Assembly (NCBI RefSeq): GCF_028751035.1
Contig: NZ_CP063533.1
Coordinates: forward strand, 310,001 to 374,000
DNA length: 64,000 nt
Source of the DNA: Helicobacter winghamensis ATCC BAA-430
GTDB taxonomy: Bacteria > Campylobacterota > Campylobacteria > Campylobacterales > Helicobacteraceae
Reading direction: 5' to 3'
Shown: in pieces, positions 1 to 8,055 of the stretch
How the letters are laid out: each line of letters begins with the position of its first letter
Position numbering within the stretch: position 1 is the first letter of the stretch
Notes under the pieces: model-generated
The model's database searches: none
What the model was told of the DNA's origin: nothing
Seen by the model: only the letters and a program-made list of their open reading frames with translations
Program-made: the position numbers and the translations under genes

Positions 1-373
1 TTCTATCTAAGCGCAAATTATCAAGCTTGAAGTGTTTTTGTGAAAAATCTGCGTAAAAAAATGTGATGTGTGCTAGGTTTAATTCGTTTAAAAAGGGAAG
101 TGTTTTTTCTATGTTTTTAGGGTCAATCATCGCCCAAATCAAATGTCCTTTTGGTGTTTTGGATTCCATATTTTGCGTGGTTTTAAGTTGTAATGTGGCG
201 GATTTTTTGCCAATTTCAGCAATGGTGTAAATATAGACATTTGTATCACTTAAATTACAGAGTGTGATGGAGTCTAATTTGCGCGTTCTACGGGAGCGAA
301 AAAGATGGTTGTAAATCTCGCCTTCTAGTGTGATTGTAGTATTTCCTGCGTATTTGTGATAGGTAAATTGCAT
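1..373 (-). CDS. rsmE: 16S rRNA (uracil-1498-N3)-methyltransferase RsmE, 5' part only
   Basis: Reading leftward from an ATG at 373 the frame stays open to the window edge, about 124 residues. It starts MQFTYHKYAG and contains a basic HLFRSRRTRKLDS stretch, which matches the RNA-binding PUA-like N-terminal half of the RsmE family. A segment reading IEKTLPFLNELNLAHITFFYADFSQ follows the family pattern in which a helix ending near ELG leads into the start of the SPOUT methyltransferase fold. RsmE methylates U1498 of 16S rRNA. Its start lies one base after the stop of the membrane-protein gene upstream, so the two are probably co-transcribed. The SAM-binding C-terminal half is outside the window, so the call rests on the N-terminal half only. 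Confidence 0.72.
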   Translation of the reverse strand, partial: MQFTYHKYAGNTTITLEGEIYNHLFRSRRTRKLDSITLCNLSDTNVYIYTIAEIGKKSATLQLKTTQNMESKTPKGHLIWAMIDPKNIEKTLPFLNELNLAHITFFYADFSQKHFKLDNLRLDR

Positions 374-374
374 T

Positions 375-782
375 TTAAATTAGATAGAGAAAAAAGAGTG
401 CAAAGGCGCAAAAATCTAGGCTGTATTTGATTTTAGCAAAGTGGAAGAACTTTTCGCGTTTTGTAAAATCTGCTTCAACGTGGATTTGTTTTTGAAATTT
501 ATGGCGTTTAATTTCTGCGATTAAAATTGCAAGCCACAACACAAGCATCAAGATAATTTTAAAAGTGAAAATAAAGCCTAGCATTGCCCAAATCACAAAA
601 CCGCTAAAAGCACAAGCACTAAGAAGCGTATAATACGCTGGAGCGCAAACGGCTAGAGTGCGAAGTTTTTGTGTATGGGAAGGGTTTGTAAAAAGTGCGT
701 AAAGATTCCAAAGTGGAGGTAAAAGCAAAGGAAAAGAAAGAAATAAATGGATAAAAATAAGCTCAGTCCCAACAAATTCCAT
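375..782 (-). CDS. small integral membrane protein, function unknown
   Basis: The 135-residue protein is strongly hydrophobic, with about four predicted membrane segments (near residues 5-27, 43-72, 73-92 and 118-135) and a basic cytoplasmic loop around residues 90-115 (KRHKFQKQ, TKREKFFHFAK). I recognise no catalytic motif. Similar short polytopic proteins of unknown function occur in Helicobacter and Campylobacter. The stop codon is one base before the rsmE start, which implies co-transcription with rsmE, but this does not reveal a function. The start is the ATG at 782. Confidence 0.7.
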   Translation of the reverse strand: MEFVGTELIFIHLFLSFPLLLPPLWNLYALFTNPSHTQKLRTLAVCAPAYYTLLSACAFSGFVIWAMLGFIFTFKIILMLVLWLAILIAEIKRHKFQKQIHVEADFTKREKFFHFAKIKYSLDFCAFALFFLYLI

Positions 783-851
783 AAAATCACTTTAAATTTT
801 TAAGAAATTGTAACAACAAAAGTTGAGTTTGTAAAGATTTGTTGTCAGATT

Positions 852-928
<77 letters not shown>

Positions 929-977
929 ATAACTAATTTAGAGTAAAATTACTGAAATTCTTGCGGTTTTTAAGAAG

Positions 978-1052
978 TGGCTGGGGTACAAGGATTCGAA
1001 CCTCGGAATGCCTGGACCAAAACCAGGTGCCTTACCGCTTGGCGATACCCCA
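978..1052 (-). tRNA. tRNA-Gln (anticodon TTG)
   Basis: A 75-nt cloverleaf with an encoded CCA end reads on the minus strand. The acceptor stem TGGGGTA pairs with TACCCCA, the anticodon loop is TTTTGGT, and the T-loop contains GGTTCGAATCC. The anticodon TTG reads CAA and CAG. In Helicobacter, tRNA-Gln is usually charged by misacylation and GatCAB amidation, which is knowledge about the group and not visible here. Confidence 0.96.
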
Positions 1053-1120
1053 ATGTTTTAAAAGTTGGAATTATAGCTTTATATTTTTTGTTTGTCAAGA
1101 TAAAATTAGCAGTATTGCGC

Positions 1121-1126
1121 TATAAT
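1121..1126 (+). promoter_or_regulatory. -10 box for ribBA
   Basis: TATAAT preceded by GCGC lies 34 bases before the ribBA ATG, just past tRNA-Gln. There is no clear -35 box, which is usual for the Helicobacter housekeeping sigma factor. Confidence 0.6.
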
Positions 1127-1160
1127 TTAAGTTTTGATGATTTAAAAATTAAGGTTTATT

Positions 1161-2192
1161 ATGGATAATGAAGTAATTTTGCGTGTTGAGTTAGCAATAA
1201 AAGCAATCCAAAATGGTGAGATGATTATTGTAATGGATGATGAAGATAGAGAAAATGAAGGTGATTTGGTGATGGCAGGGATTTTTAGCACACCAGAAAA
1301 AATTAATTTTATGGCGCAAGAAGCGCGCGGGTTGATTTGTGTTTCTATTACAAAAGAGACTGCCCAAGCACTTGATTTACCACCAATGGTAAGTAAAAAT
1401 AGTTCTAATCACGAGACAGCTTTTACGGTTTCTATTGATGCAAAAGAAGCAAAAACAGGAATTTCTGCATATGAGAGAGATTTAACAATTCAACTAATGT
1501 GTAAGCCAAGCACAAAACCAGAAGATTTTGTGCGTCCGGGGCATATTTTTCCACTTATTGCAAAAGAAGGTGGTGTGCTAGAGCGCACTGGGCATACTGA
1601 AGCTAGTGTGGATATTTGTCGCTTGGCAGGATTAAAGCCTATTAGTGTGATTTGTGAGATTATGAAAGAAGATGGATTAATGGCAAGAAGAGGGGATAAA
1701 TTTTTAAGTGAGTTTGCAAAAAAGCATAATTTAAAAATCCTTTATGTCTCAGATTTGATAGAATACCGCTTGCAATTTGAGCAACTAATTGTAATGGAGA
1801 GTAAAAATGTGTGCAAGTTTCTAGGCGCAGATTCTATAAAAATACAATTTAGGGATCATTTGGGGAGAAAACATTTTGTATTTGGCTTTGGGAATTCAGA
1901 AACTCCGCTAGTAAAATTCCATAGTATTAGGGAAGATTTGGAGTTATTAGAAAATGAGAATTTATTTAACTCTTTAATGGAATCTATTGTGAGATTAAGA
2001 GAGCAAGGTGGGTATCTGATTTTTTTACGGACACAAAATAATAGGGATATTAAAGGTTTAGGTATCGGAGCGCAGATTTTAAAAGAATTAGGAGTAAAAG
2101 ATTTTAAATTATTAAGTGGTTCTAAGAGTAATGAGCTAGATGGAATATTAAGTGGTTTTAATCTTAAAATTTTAGAACGGATTGAGATTTAG
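1161..2192 (+). CDS. ribBA: 3,4-dihydroxy-2-butanone-4-phosphate synthase with a degenerate GTP cyclohydrolase II-like domain
   Basis: The 343-residue protein has an intact RibB domain (about 1-200). The acidic DDEDRENEGDLV motif is at 26-37, and downstream are GHIFPL and TGHTEASVD. These make the Mg2+ site that turns ribulose 5-phosphate into 3,4-dihydroxy-2-butanone 4-phosphate for riboflavin synthesis. The C-terminal part (about 205-343) aligns with GTP cyclohydrolase II, but the zinc-binding cysteine cluster expected after the FHS segment is absent: that stretch reads EDLELLENENLFNS. This domain is therefore probably inactive, and a separate RibA would be needed elsewhere. The ATG is preceded by a short leader with a TATAAT box. 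The gene is convergent with dgkA. Confidence 0.9.
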   Translation: MDNEVILRVELAIKAIQNGEMIIVMDDEDRENEGDLVMAGIFSTPEKINFMAQEARGLICVSITKETAQALDLPPMVSKNSSNHETAFTVSIDAKEAKTGISAYERDLTIQLMCKPSTKPEDFVRPGHIFPLIAKEGGVLERTGHTEASVDICRLAGLKPISVICEIMKEDGLMARRGDKFLSEFAKKHNLKILYVSDLIEYRLQFEQLIVMESKNVCKFLGADSIKIQFRDHLGRKHFVFGFGNSETPLVKFHSIREDLELLENENLFNSLMESIVRLREQGGYLIFLRTQNNRDIKGLGIGAQILKELGVKDFKLLSGSKSNELDGILSGFNLKILERIEI

Positions 2193-2194
2193 CG

Positions 2195-2560
2195 TTAAAA
2201 AGTTGGAATCAAAAATTGTAATAACACCACAAACCACACAATAAGAGCTAGTGTTATACTAAAAAACACAGCTGCTGATGCACAATCTTTAGCAATTTTT
2301 GCTTGTTTGTGCCACTTTGTTGTAACTAAATCTACACACGCTTCAATGCTAGAATTTAATGCTTCTGTGATGAGAATTAAAAACAAGACACCAATAAGTA
2401 AAATTTGCTCCACTACACCAATGGGCAAGAAAAAACTAAGAATCGCGCAAGGAATAATGATAGAAAATTCAATGCGGAAAGAAATCTCGTGTTTTAAGAG
2501 CGCTTTAATGCCTTCTAGCGCGTATTGTGTGTTTTTGAAAAAGTGATATTTTGGCTTCAA
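2195..2560 (-). CDS. dgkA: diacylglycerol kinase, DgkA type
   Basis: This 121-residue membrane protein has three membrane segments, the DgkA topology. The family signature is present: ITEALNSSIEACVD at about 64-77, then a KWHKQAKIAKDCASAAV stretch. The conserved Glu and the ExxNTAIE-like motif bind Mg-ATP. The enzyme recycles diacylglycerol to phosphatidic acid in the inner membrane. Translation probably begins at the TTG at 2560, which overlaps the stop of the HIT gene as TTGA, so the genes look translationally coupled. The 3' end converges on ribBA. Confidence 0.9.
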   Translation of the reverse strand: MKPKYHFFKNTQYALEGIKALLKHEISFRIEFSIIIPCAILSFFLPIGVVEQILLIGVLFLILITEALNSSIEACVDLVTTKWHKQAKIAKDCASAAVFFSITLALIVWFVVLLQFLIPTF

Positions 2561-3084
2561 TTAATGCTCCTAAAATGCGTTTTGGAGAGCGCTTTAATGC
2601 GCTTGAAAATTTTGTCAAAATCTACGCCATAGGCGCGCGTATCACCGATGGTAGTGAAAAAGTTTGTATCTCCTATGTAGCGTGGCACGAGATGTAAATG
2701 TAAATGATCTGGGATTCCAGCGCCTCCGGCTTTTTCAATATTCATTCCTAAATTTACACCACTTGCGCCAAATTCCTTTAAGAGTGCTACTCCTTTTTGT
2801 GCAAATGTTTGGAGATGCAACCATGTATCTAAACTGAGAAGCTCTGGAGAGTGTATATGTTGATGAGGTATGATTAGAAAATGTCCGGGAGTGTAGGGGA
2901 ATTTATTCATCACGCAAAAAATCTTAGAATCTCTATAAAATACGCGATTTGTTTCATCGCTTAAAGAGAAATCTTGTTTGGCGTTTGTGTGTAAATTTAA
3001 TCCTTTAGAAATTGCACAAAATACGCATAAATCTTGCTTTGAGCCAAAGTAGTCACTTCGCCAAGGTGCATATAAATAATCCAT
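2557..3084 (-). CDS. HIT-family nucleotide hydrolase/transferase
   Basis: The 175-residue protein carries the histidine triad HLHLHLVPR in its C-terminal half, which provides the catalytic histidine for cleavage of dinucleoside polyphosphates or nucleotidyl compounds. A CVFC pair near the N-terminus (about residues 20-23) fits the zinc-binding cysteines of the Ap4A phosphorylase-like HIT subgroup. The ATG at 3084 has an AGGGGC ribosome binding site. It lies downstream of murF in an order I recall from H. pylori (ddl, hydrolase, murF, HIT). Its physiological substrate cannot be read from the sequence. Confidence 0.88.
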   Translation of the reverse strand: MDYLYAPWRSDYFGSKQDLCVFCAISKGLNLHTNAKQDFSLSDETNRVFYRDSKIFCVMNKFPYTPGHFLIIPHQHIHSPELLSLDTWLHLQTFAQKGVALLKEFGASGVNLGMNIEKAGGAGIPDHLHLHLVPRYIGDTNFFTTIGDTRAYGVDFDKIFKRIKALSKTHFRSIN

Positions 3085-3104
3085 TTTCGCCCCTAAATAT
3101 CGCT

Positions 3105-4565
3105 TTAAATGTAGCTTGGTGCATCATTTGCAAATAAGATCAAATCTCCACTATTTGTTGTAGATTTTAGCATATGTTCAATATTGGTTTTATCTTTTAA
3201 AAGGATTTTTTGCGTGCTATGAATATTTGAGCGTAAGGTGTTTGCATTAAGCTCTCCTGTAATAATGGCAATATCAAAGACTTTATCAATCGCTTCTGCA
3301 AGCTTAATATTTGCTTCTTTAGAGCTTTCCACAAGCCCTGGTGTTACAATAATCTTCTTGCCATTATGCAAAGAAGCAAGACGGATAGCCTCTAACATTC
3401 CATCTAAGTTTCCATTATAACTATCATCTAGAATGATTTTGTCATTAACAACAATCTTGCTTAAACGATGATTGATAGGTTCAAGTTTTTGAGCTTGTTT
3501 AACTAAGCGTTCATTGCTGATTCCAAGATCGCTTCCAACAGCAATGGCGGCACTTATATTAATTACATTAAAAGCTCCTAGAATACGCGTTTGAAAACTT
3601 AGTTTTTCACCTTTGACTTTAAGAGAAAAGTTTGTTCCTTGCAATGTGGCTTCTATATCGCTTGGATCTTGTGGGAAGTTGATAATCCTTGCTTGAATAT
3701 TTGTTGGCTGGATATTTTCTTTGTAGATATAAGCATTTTGTAGGCGACTGCTCTCTAAAATCTCGTATTTTGTGCGGTAGATATTTTCAATATTTTTAAA
3801 ATATTCAATATGTGCTTCACCGATTTTTCCCACAACAACAATTTGCGGGGCAATCAATTCTACAATTTCTTTAATATCGCCACTACCCCTAGCTCCAGCT
3901 TCTACAATGTAAATATCTGTTAGGGGTGAGAGATTTTGATTAATATCAGCGATGATTCCTGTTAAGGTATTTACACTGCGTGGAGTAGAATGGACTTTAA
4001 AGCTTTCTTGTAAGATTTGAGAAAGATAGTTTTTAAGACTTGTTTTTCCATAGCTTCCTGTAACGGCAATAATTGTAAGATTTGAAAAGTTTTCTAACTT
4101 GTCTTTTGCAAGTTTTTTATAGCGGTTTAAAAGAATTTTTTCTGTTAAAGAAGAGATAAAAATAGAGATGAGTAGCGGTAAAAGATAAACGCATTGAATC
4201 AATGGAGAATTTTCATCTATCCCTAAAAGGAGAAGCTCGTTAAAAACAATAAAAACAATATAGAATCCAAAAAAGCGCAACACCCTGCCTGTTAGAACTA
4301 GTTTTTTGCTAAGATTAAAAATCCAAATTCCAAGTGCTAAGAGATAGAAATAAAGCCCTGCATAGAAATAAATATCGCTTGGGATAAAGATAAAATATAA
4401 AATAGGCAAAATAAAGTAGAATAAATGCCAGCGTTGTTTGTGGTGCTTAAAAAGGACGCGCCCGATTTTGTAGTGATACCACTGGAGATTTGCCATAGCA
4501 TAGTAGCCAAGCGCTACAAGAAAAATCCAGCGTGTTGCCATTATAAAAATTTCAAAATCTTGCAA
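3105..4565 (-). CDS. murF: UDP-N-acetylmuramoyl-tripeptide--D-alanyl-D-alanine ligase with an N-terminal membrane domain
   Basis: The 486-residue protein begins with about 150 residues rich in hydrophobic segments (near 10-26, 47-60, 64-80, 95-115 and 125-140), then a Mur-ligase domain. The ATP-binding loop VTGSYGKTS is near residues 168-176, and the middle domain contains PRSVNTLTGI and IVEAGARGSGDI. LDDSYNGN marks the ligase C-terminal region. MurF adds D-Ala-D-Ala to the UDP-MurNAc-tripeptide. The membrane domain is not in the E. coli enzyme and could tether it to the inner membrane. Two genes upstream is ddl, which makes its substrate. The start is the TTG at 4565, behind an AAGGA; an ATG at residue 9 is an alternative. 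Confidence 0.88.
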   Translation of the reverse strand: MQDFEIFIMATRWIFLVALGYYAMANLQWYHYKIGRVLFKHHKQRWHLFYFILPILYFIFIPSDIYFYAGLYFYLLALGIWIFNLSKKLVLTGRVLRFFGFYIVFIVFNELLLLGIDENSPLIQCVYLLPLLISIFISSLTEKILLNRYKKLAKDKLENFSNLTIIAVTGSYGKTSLKNYLSQILQESFKVHSTPRSVNTLTGIIADINQNLSPLTDIYIVEAGARGSGDIKEIVELIAPQIVVVGKIGEAHIEYFKNIENIYRTKYEILESSRLQNAYIYKENIQPTNIQARIINFPQDPSDIEATLQGTNFSLKVKGEKLSFQTRILGAFNVINISAAIAVGSDLGISNERLVKQAQKLEPINHRLSKIVVNDKIILDDSYNGNLDGMLEAIRLASLHNGKKIIVTPGLVESSKEANIKLAEAIDKVFDIAIITGELNANTLRSNIHSTQKILLKDKTNIEHMLKSTTNSGDLILFANDAPSYI

Positions 4566-4612
4566 TAGGAATCCTTATTAGAGAAAAATTGCGGAATTTT
4601 AACAAAAAATCA

Positions 4613-5347
4613 TTAAATTTTAAGTTGAATTTGGCGTTCAATTTCTTTAGCTTGCTTTAAAAAAAAGAAGTGGTCGCCTTCAAGAGCTAAAAAGTTAGAA
4701 TCCAAAATTAATGTATGGATTTGATCGCCACAACTTAACGGAGTTGCAAGGTCATCTTTGCCCCAAAAGATAAAACAAGGATTTTTAAAGGTTCTAAAAA
4801 CACTTGAAAAGTCTTCATCTACAACATTTTTAAAGGTTTGATACATTGTTTCATTGAGATTTTGCGCATCTTGTGAGCGCAAAAGATTCTTTAGAGTTTG
4901 ACTAAGCTTGGGAAAGATTTTGTTTAAAAATTTGGTTGTGGCAATTTTTGCTCTTACCTTTAGGCTTTTTTTTGTAGGGATTCCAGCACTGCTTAGTAAA
5001 ATTAGGGTTTTAGGGTTTAAAAGCGTGGCAACTTTTCCGCCAAAACTATGCCCCATAATGCTAATTTTTGTGGAATCTAAATGTAAGGATTCTAACATTA
5101 AGCGCAAAATTTCCGCATAATCAAAAGTATTTAGTGCAAAGGGCGGATTTTGTGAGTTTCCAAAGCCCGGTAAATCAATGTAATAATGCGTATAGTCTTT
5201 AAAAGTATCTTTAAAAGCTTGTTGCATTAGATTTTTGTTTGCTCCCCAGCCGTGTAAAATTACAAGTGGGGCATTTGTTTGGGGATTTGTTAGGGTATAA
5301 GATAGGCTAAACTTCGCGTTTTTATAGGTTATAATCTTTTGTGCCAC
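4613..5347 (-). CDS. alpha/beta hydrolase
   Basis: This 244-residue protein has the alpha/beta hydrolase fold. The oxyanion region is ILHGWGANK (near 29-37), the nucleophile elbow is GHSFGG (Ser near residue 98), the acid is in FWGKDDLATP, and the histidine is in EGDHFFF near the C-terminus. The substrate is unknown. Members at this position are sometimes labelled 2-hydroxy-6-oxohepta-2,4-dienoate hydrolase, which I would not trust. The start codon is the GTG at 5347, sharing one base with the ddl stop (TAGTG). It lies between ddl and murF, which suggests only co-expression. Confidence 0.85.
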   Translation of the reverse strand: MAQKIITYKNAKFSLSYTLTNPQTNAPLVILHGWGANKNLMQQAFKDTFKDYTHYYIDLPGFGNSQNPPFALNTFDYAEILRLMLESLHLDSTKISIMGHSFGGKVATLLNPKTLILLSSAGIPTKKSLKVRAKIATTKFLNKIFPKLSQTLKNLLRSQDAQNLNETMYQTFKNVVDEDFSSVFRTFKNPCFIFWGKDDLATPLSCGDQIHTLILDSNFLALEGDHFFFLKQAKEIERQIQLKI

Positions 5348-6384
5348 TATTTGCCTTTTGCAAATTGGATTTGATGTAATAAGGCGTAATCTACCTTAAT
5401 ATCACTAGGCTTTGGTAAAGCAAGCAAAAGTGATTCTAATGCACTTTTAAAGTCGGTAAAAAGATAATTTGCAAGACTGCCTGGCACAGGATTAATTTCA
5501 TTTAAGTAGCAGTCATTGTCTTTTATAAAAAAATCACAGCGGATAAGTGCGCCTTCAAAAGCGTTATTATAAAGTCTTGTGAAACTTTCTTGCAAAGCTT
5601 GTTTTAAGGCATCGCTAATCTCCGCTTCTTTTGCATTACTTGTGCGTGAAAAATCTAAATATTTCTTTTCAAAGTCTAAAAACTTACTTTTTTCTGGTTC
5701 TTCAATAAAGGAAAATTGGATTCCATCTTTTCCTTTAAATCCTGCAAGATTATATTCCTTAATTCCTTCAATAAAAGGTTCAATGATAACTTTTTCATCG
5801 TATTCAAAGGCACTATCTAGAGCATATTGCAGATTCTCTTGTGACTCTACAACTTGGATACCAAGCGAGCTTCCAAGTCGTGCGGGCTTAATGATTATTG
5901 GGAATTCTAAATCGCTAGGTACTAAATCATTGCGATAAAGCACACGATGAGCAAGACATTTTACGCCACGACTTGCTGCAAAGCCTTTAATAAGCTCTTT
6001 ATCATAACTTAGAACACAAGCGGGATTGCGCGGTCCAATATAAGGGATTCCATAAAAATCTAGCAAGGAAGCAAGCGTGCCATCTTCACCATCGCCCCCG
6101 TGGATTAGATTTAGGATTACAGGCAGGTTTAGGGGTTTTTCTCCAAAGAGTGTGCGTGTGTAGAAGCCATCTTTTTTGGGGTAGATTTTTTGGGTTTTTT
6201 CATAGGATTTGGTGCTAAAAAACTTAGATTGCATTTGTTCTTTTGGAATTAAATAAAAGTTATGGTTGGAATCTAAAAAGACAAAATGTTTTATCTTTGG
6301 AAGTAGCTTTTTTAGGGCGATTGCGCTTACAATGCTAATTTCATGCTCATAAGATTTTCCGCCAAATAAAAGACAAAGATTCAT
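5347..6384 (-). CDS. ddl: D-alanine--D-alanine ligase
   Basis: The 345-residue ATP-grasp enzyme starts MNLCLLFGGKSYEHEIS, the usual Ddl N-terminus. Other family marks are the GGDGEDGTLASLLDFYGIPYIGP stretch, IIKPARLGSSLGIQVV, and the metal-binding end with RCDFF and NEINPVPGS. It joins two D-alanines for the peptidoglycan precursor. The ATG at 6384 follows an AAGGAAA ribosome binding site. It is clustered with murF downstream and alr upstream, so D-Ala production, dimerisation and addition are encoded side by side. Confidence 0.95.
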   Translation of the reverse strand: MNLCLLFGGKSYEHEISIVSAIALKKLLPKIKHFVFLDSNHNFYLIPKEQMQSKFFSTKSYEKTQKIYPKKDGFYTRTLFGEKPLNLPVILNLIHGGDGEDGTLASLLDFYGIPYIGPRNPACVLSYDKELIKGFAASRGVKCLAHRVLYRNDLVPSDLEFPIIIKPARLGSSLGIQVVESQENLQYALDSAFEYDEKVIIEPFIEGIKEYNLAGFKGKDGIQFSFIEEPEKSKFLDFEKKYLDFSRTSNAKEAEISDALKQALQESFTRLYNNAFEGALIRCDFFIKDNDCYLNEINPVPGSLANYLFTDFKSALESLLLALPKPSDIKVDYALLHQIQFAKGK

Positions 6385-6453
6385 AAGATTTCCTTATAAA
6401 AAAATTTCAAAATTATACCAAAAGTAATTTTAAACACACTAAAAGTTGGAATC

Positions 6454-7536
6454 TTAAACAATAAAACGCGGAATATAAGCGTGCAAATGTACTAGGATTT
6501 CATAAGGAATGGTATTAAATGACTTAGCAAAGGCGCTAACATCATTGAAAATGCACACACTTGAAGTATCACTTTCTATGCTAATGCAATCCATACTAGC
6601 GCGCGGTAAAATCCTATACCCTTCCGTTGTATAAAGTTCCATTCCTTCCCGCACGCGAAAAAGTCCATCACCATAGCCTATATCATAGGTAGAAACTATG
6701 CCATCTGTTTCTAGCATACTAACTCCACTATAGCCGATACTTGTGCCTTTTTTTAGCTTAAGAGTGGAGATTTTGTTAGCAAAAAGAGAAGCAATAGGCT
6801 TTAACTTTAGTGTATTTGGAGAGCTGCAATTATAGCCATAAAATGCGATTCCTATACGAAATAAATCATCTTGTAGTTCTTTAGGCAAGCTTGCATTAAA
6901 GTTGCTTGCGCGCAATGCGCCAGATGAGCTTAAAGAGTGGAATTTTGGGCGTGGAATCTTAAAATGTTCGCAGAGTTTTAGGGCTTCTTTTTTGATTTCT
7001 AAAAACTCCATATCTTGCACATAAAATGCACTATTTAAATCATCTCCATAGCCATTATGCGTAAAGACTCCTTTAAGATTTAAATTGCGTGTTGTAATTA
7101 ACTCAAAGGCGTCTCTAAGCTTTGTTTTGTCAATTCCATTGCGGTGCATTCCGCTATCAACTTTGAGTTCAATATTTGTCTTGCTTGGATATTCTTGTAA
7201 GGATTCTAAACTTGGAGTGCAAAATGAAATGGATGGAATTTTAAGGGCGGATTCTAAAGCATTTTTATTGGGTAATGAATTTGGGTAAAGAATGGCAATA
7301 TTATCAAAAAAAGTCTTAATACTTAGGGCTTCTTGAAGATTTTTTACAAATGCAGTCTTGATTCCAACTTCTTTGGCAAGGCTTGCTATTTCCATAATTC
7401 CATGCCCATAAGCATTGTCTTTTAGGACAATAGCGATTTCCCCTTTTATTCCTTTTTTTTCTTTGGGAGTAATTGCTTGGGCAATCATTTGATGATTATG
7501 AAAAAAGTTCTTTTTACTGATTTCTAAATAAGGCAT
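6454..7536 (-). CDS. alr: alanine racemase
   Basis: The 360-residue protein is a fold-III PLP enzyme. The PLP lysine is in VLKDNAYGHG (Lys39 counting from the ATG), the catalytic tyrosine in GTSIGYSGVS, and the conserved FRIGIAFYGY, YGDG and MDCISI segments follow. It supplies D-Ala to ddl downstream. I choose the ATG at 7536 because GGGGGATT ends seven bases before it; an in-frame TTG at 7542 would add two residues. The same G-run can pair with a C9 tract upstream (7556-7564), so the ribosome binding site may be masked. Confidence 0.93.
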   Translation of the reverse strand: MPYLEISKKNFFHNHQMIAQAITPKEKKGIKGEIAIVLKDNAYGHGIMEIASLAKEVGIKTAFVKNLQEALSIKTFFDNIAILYPNSLPNKNALESALKIPSISFCTPSLESLQEYPSKTNIELKVDSGMHRNGIDKTKLRDAFELITTRNLNLKGVFTHNGYGDDLNSAFYVQDMEFLEIKKEALKLCEHFKIPRPKFHSLSSSGALRASNFNASLPKELQDDLFRIGIAFYGYNCSSPNTLKLKPIASLFANKISTLKLKKGTSIGYSGVSMLETDGIVSTYDIGYGDGLFRVREGMELYTTEGYRILPRASMDCISIESDTSSVCIFNDVSAFAKSFNTIPYEILVHLHAYIPRFIV

Positions 7537-7545
7537 AAACAATCC

Positions 7546-7564
7546 CCCAAAGAAAGGGGGGGGG
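7546..7564 (-). promoter_or_regulatory. C9-loop-G5 hairpin over the alr ribosome binding site
   Basis: Between the cytochrome stop and the alr start the minus strand reads nine Cs, a seven-base TTTCTTT loop, then five Gs, followed by ATTGTTT and ATG. The five Gs are the only ribosome-binding-site-like element for alr and can pair fully with the C tract. It could serve as a weak terminator for the cytochrome gene, as a translation-masking hairpin, or both. C tracts of this length are prone to slippage. Confidence 0.5.
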
Positions 7565-7570
7565 CTTAAG

Positions 7571-7888
7571 TTATTTTACTGGAGGAAGTTTTGAGATATA
7601 ATCTGCAACTGCATCAATATCTGCATCTGTTAGTTTAAAGTTTTTCATATTTGCATACATAATAGCTTTTGCGCCACCATTATCTGCTGTTCCTGCTGCA
7701 TAGCCTTTAAGTTGTGCTACAAGTTCTTCTTTTGCCATACCAGCAATTTTAACATTTCCTTTACTTCCAGGTGCTACCCTTTCAGCTTTTGCTCCGTGGC
7801 AAGCAATACATTTTTTATAAATTGTCGCACCATCAGCTGCCATTAAACAACCAGTTGCTAATGCTAATCCTAGTAAAATCTTTTTCAT
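7571..7888 (-). CDS. periplasmic cytochrome c553
   Basis: The 105-residue protein has an N-terminal signal peptide (MKKILLGLALATGCLMA, cleavage near residue 17-18) and one heme-binding CIACH motif at residues 27-31. The distal methionine ligand is probably in IMYANMKNF. Size and layout match the small soluble class I cytochrome c553 that carries electrons from the bc1 complex to the cbb3 oxidase in Helicobacter and Campylobacter. An AAGGAGT ribosome binding site precedes the ATG. The alr gene follows on the same strand after a C9 tract. Confidence 0.92.
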   Translation of the reverse strand: MKKILLGLALATGCLMAADGATIYKKCIACHGAKAERVAPGSKGNVKIAGMAKEELVAQLKGYAAGTADNGGAKAIMYANMKNFKLTDADIDAVADYISKLPPVK

Positions 7889-8055
7889 ATCAAACTCCTT
7901 AAGTTAATTTTTGTATTTGTAATGATAACTTTTTAACTTAAAAGAATGATAAAATTTAGAGATTTTGGTGCGAGTTATTCTTAAAAAGAACCCAAAATTA
8001 TGATGAAATGTTGTATTTTGGTATCATAATGAACACTTTATTAAAAGGATAAAAT

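Noticed and set aside
977-1168. Short open frame on the plus strand over tRNA-Gln
   Set aside because: It covers the tRNA on the opposite strand and lacks a ribosome binding site; it is chance coding.
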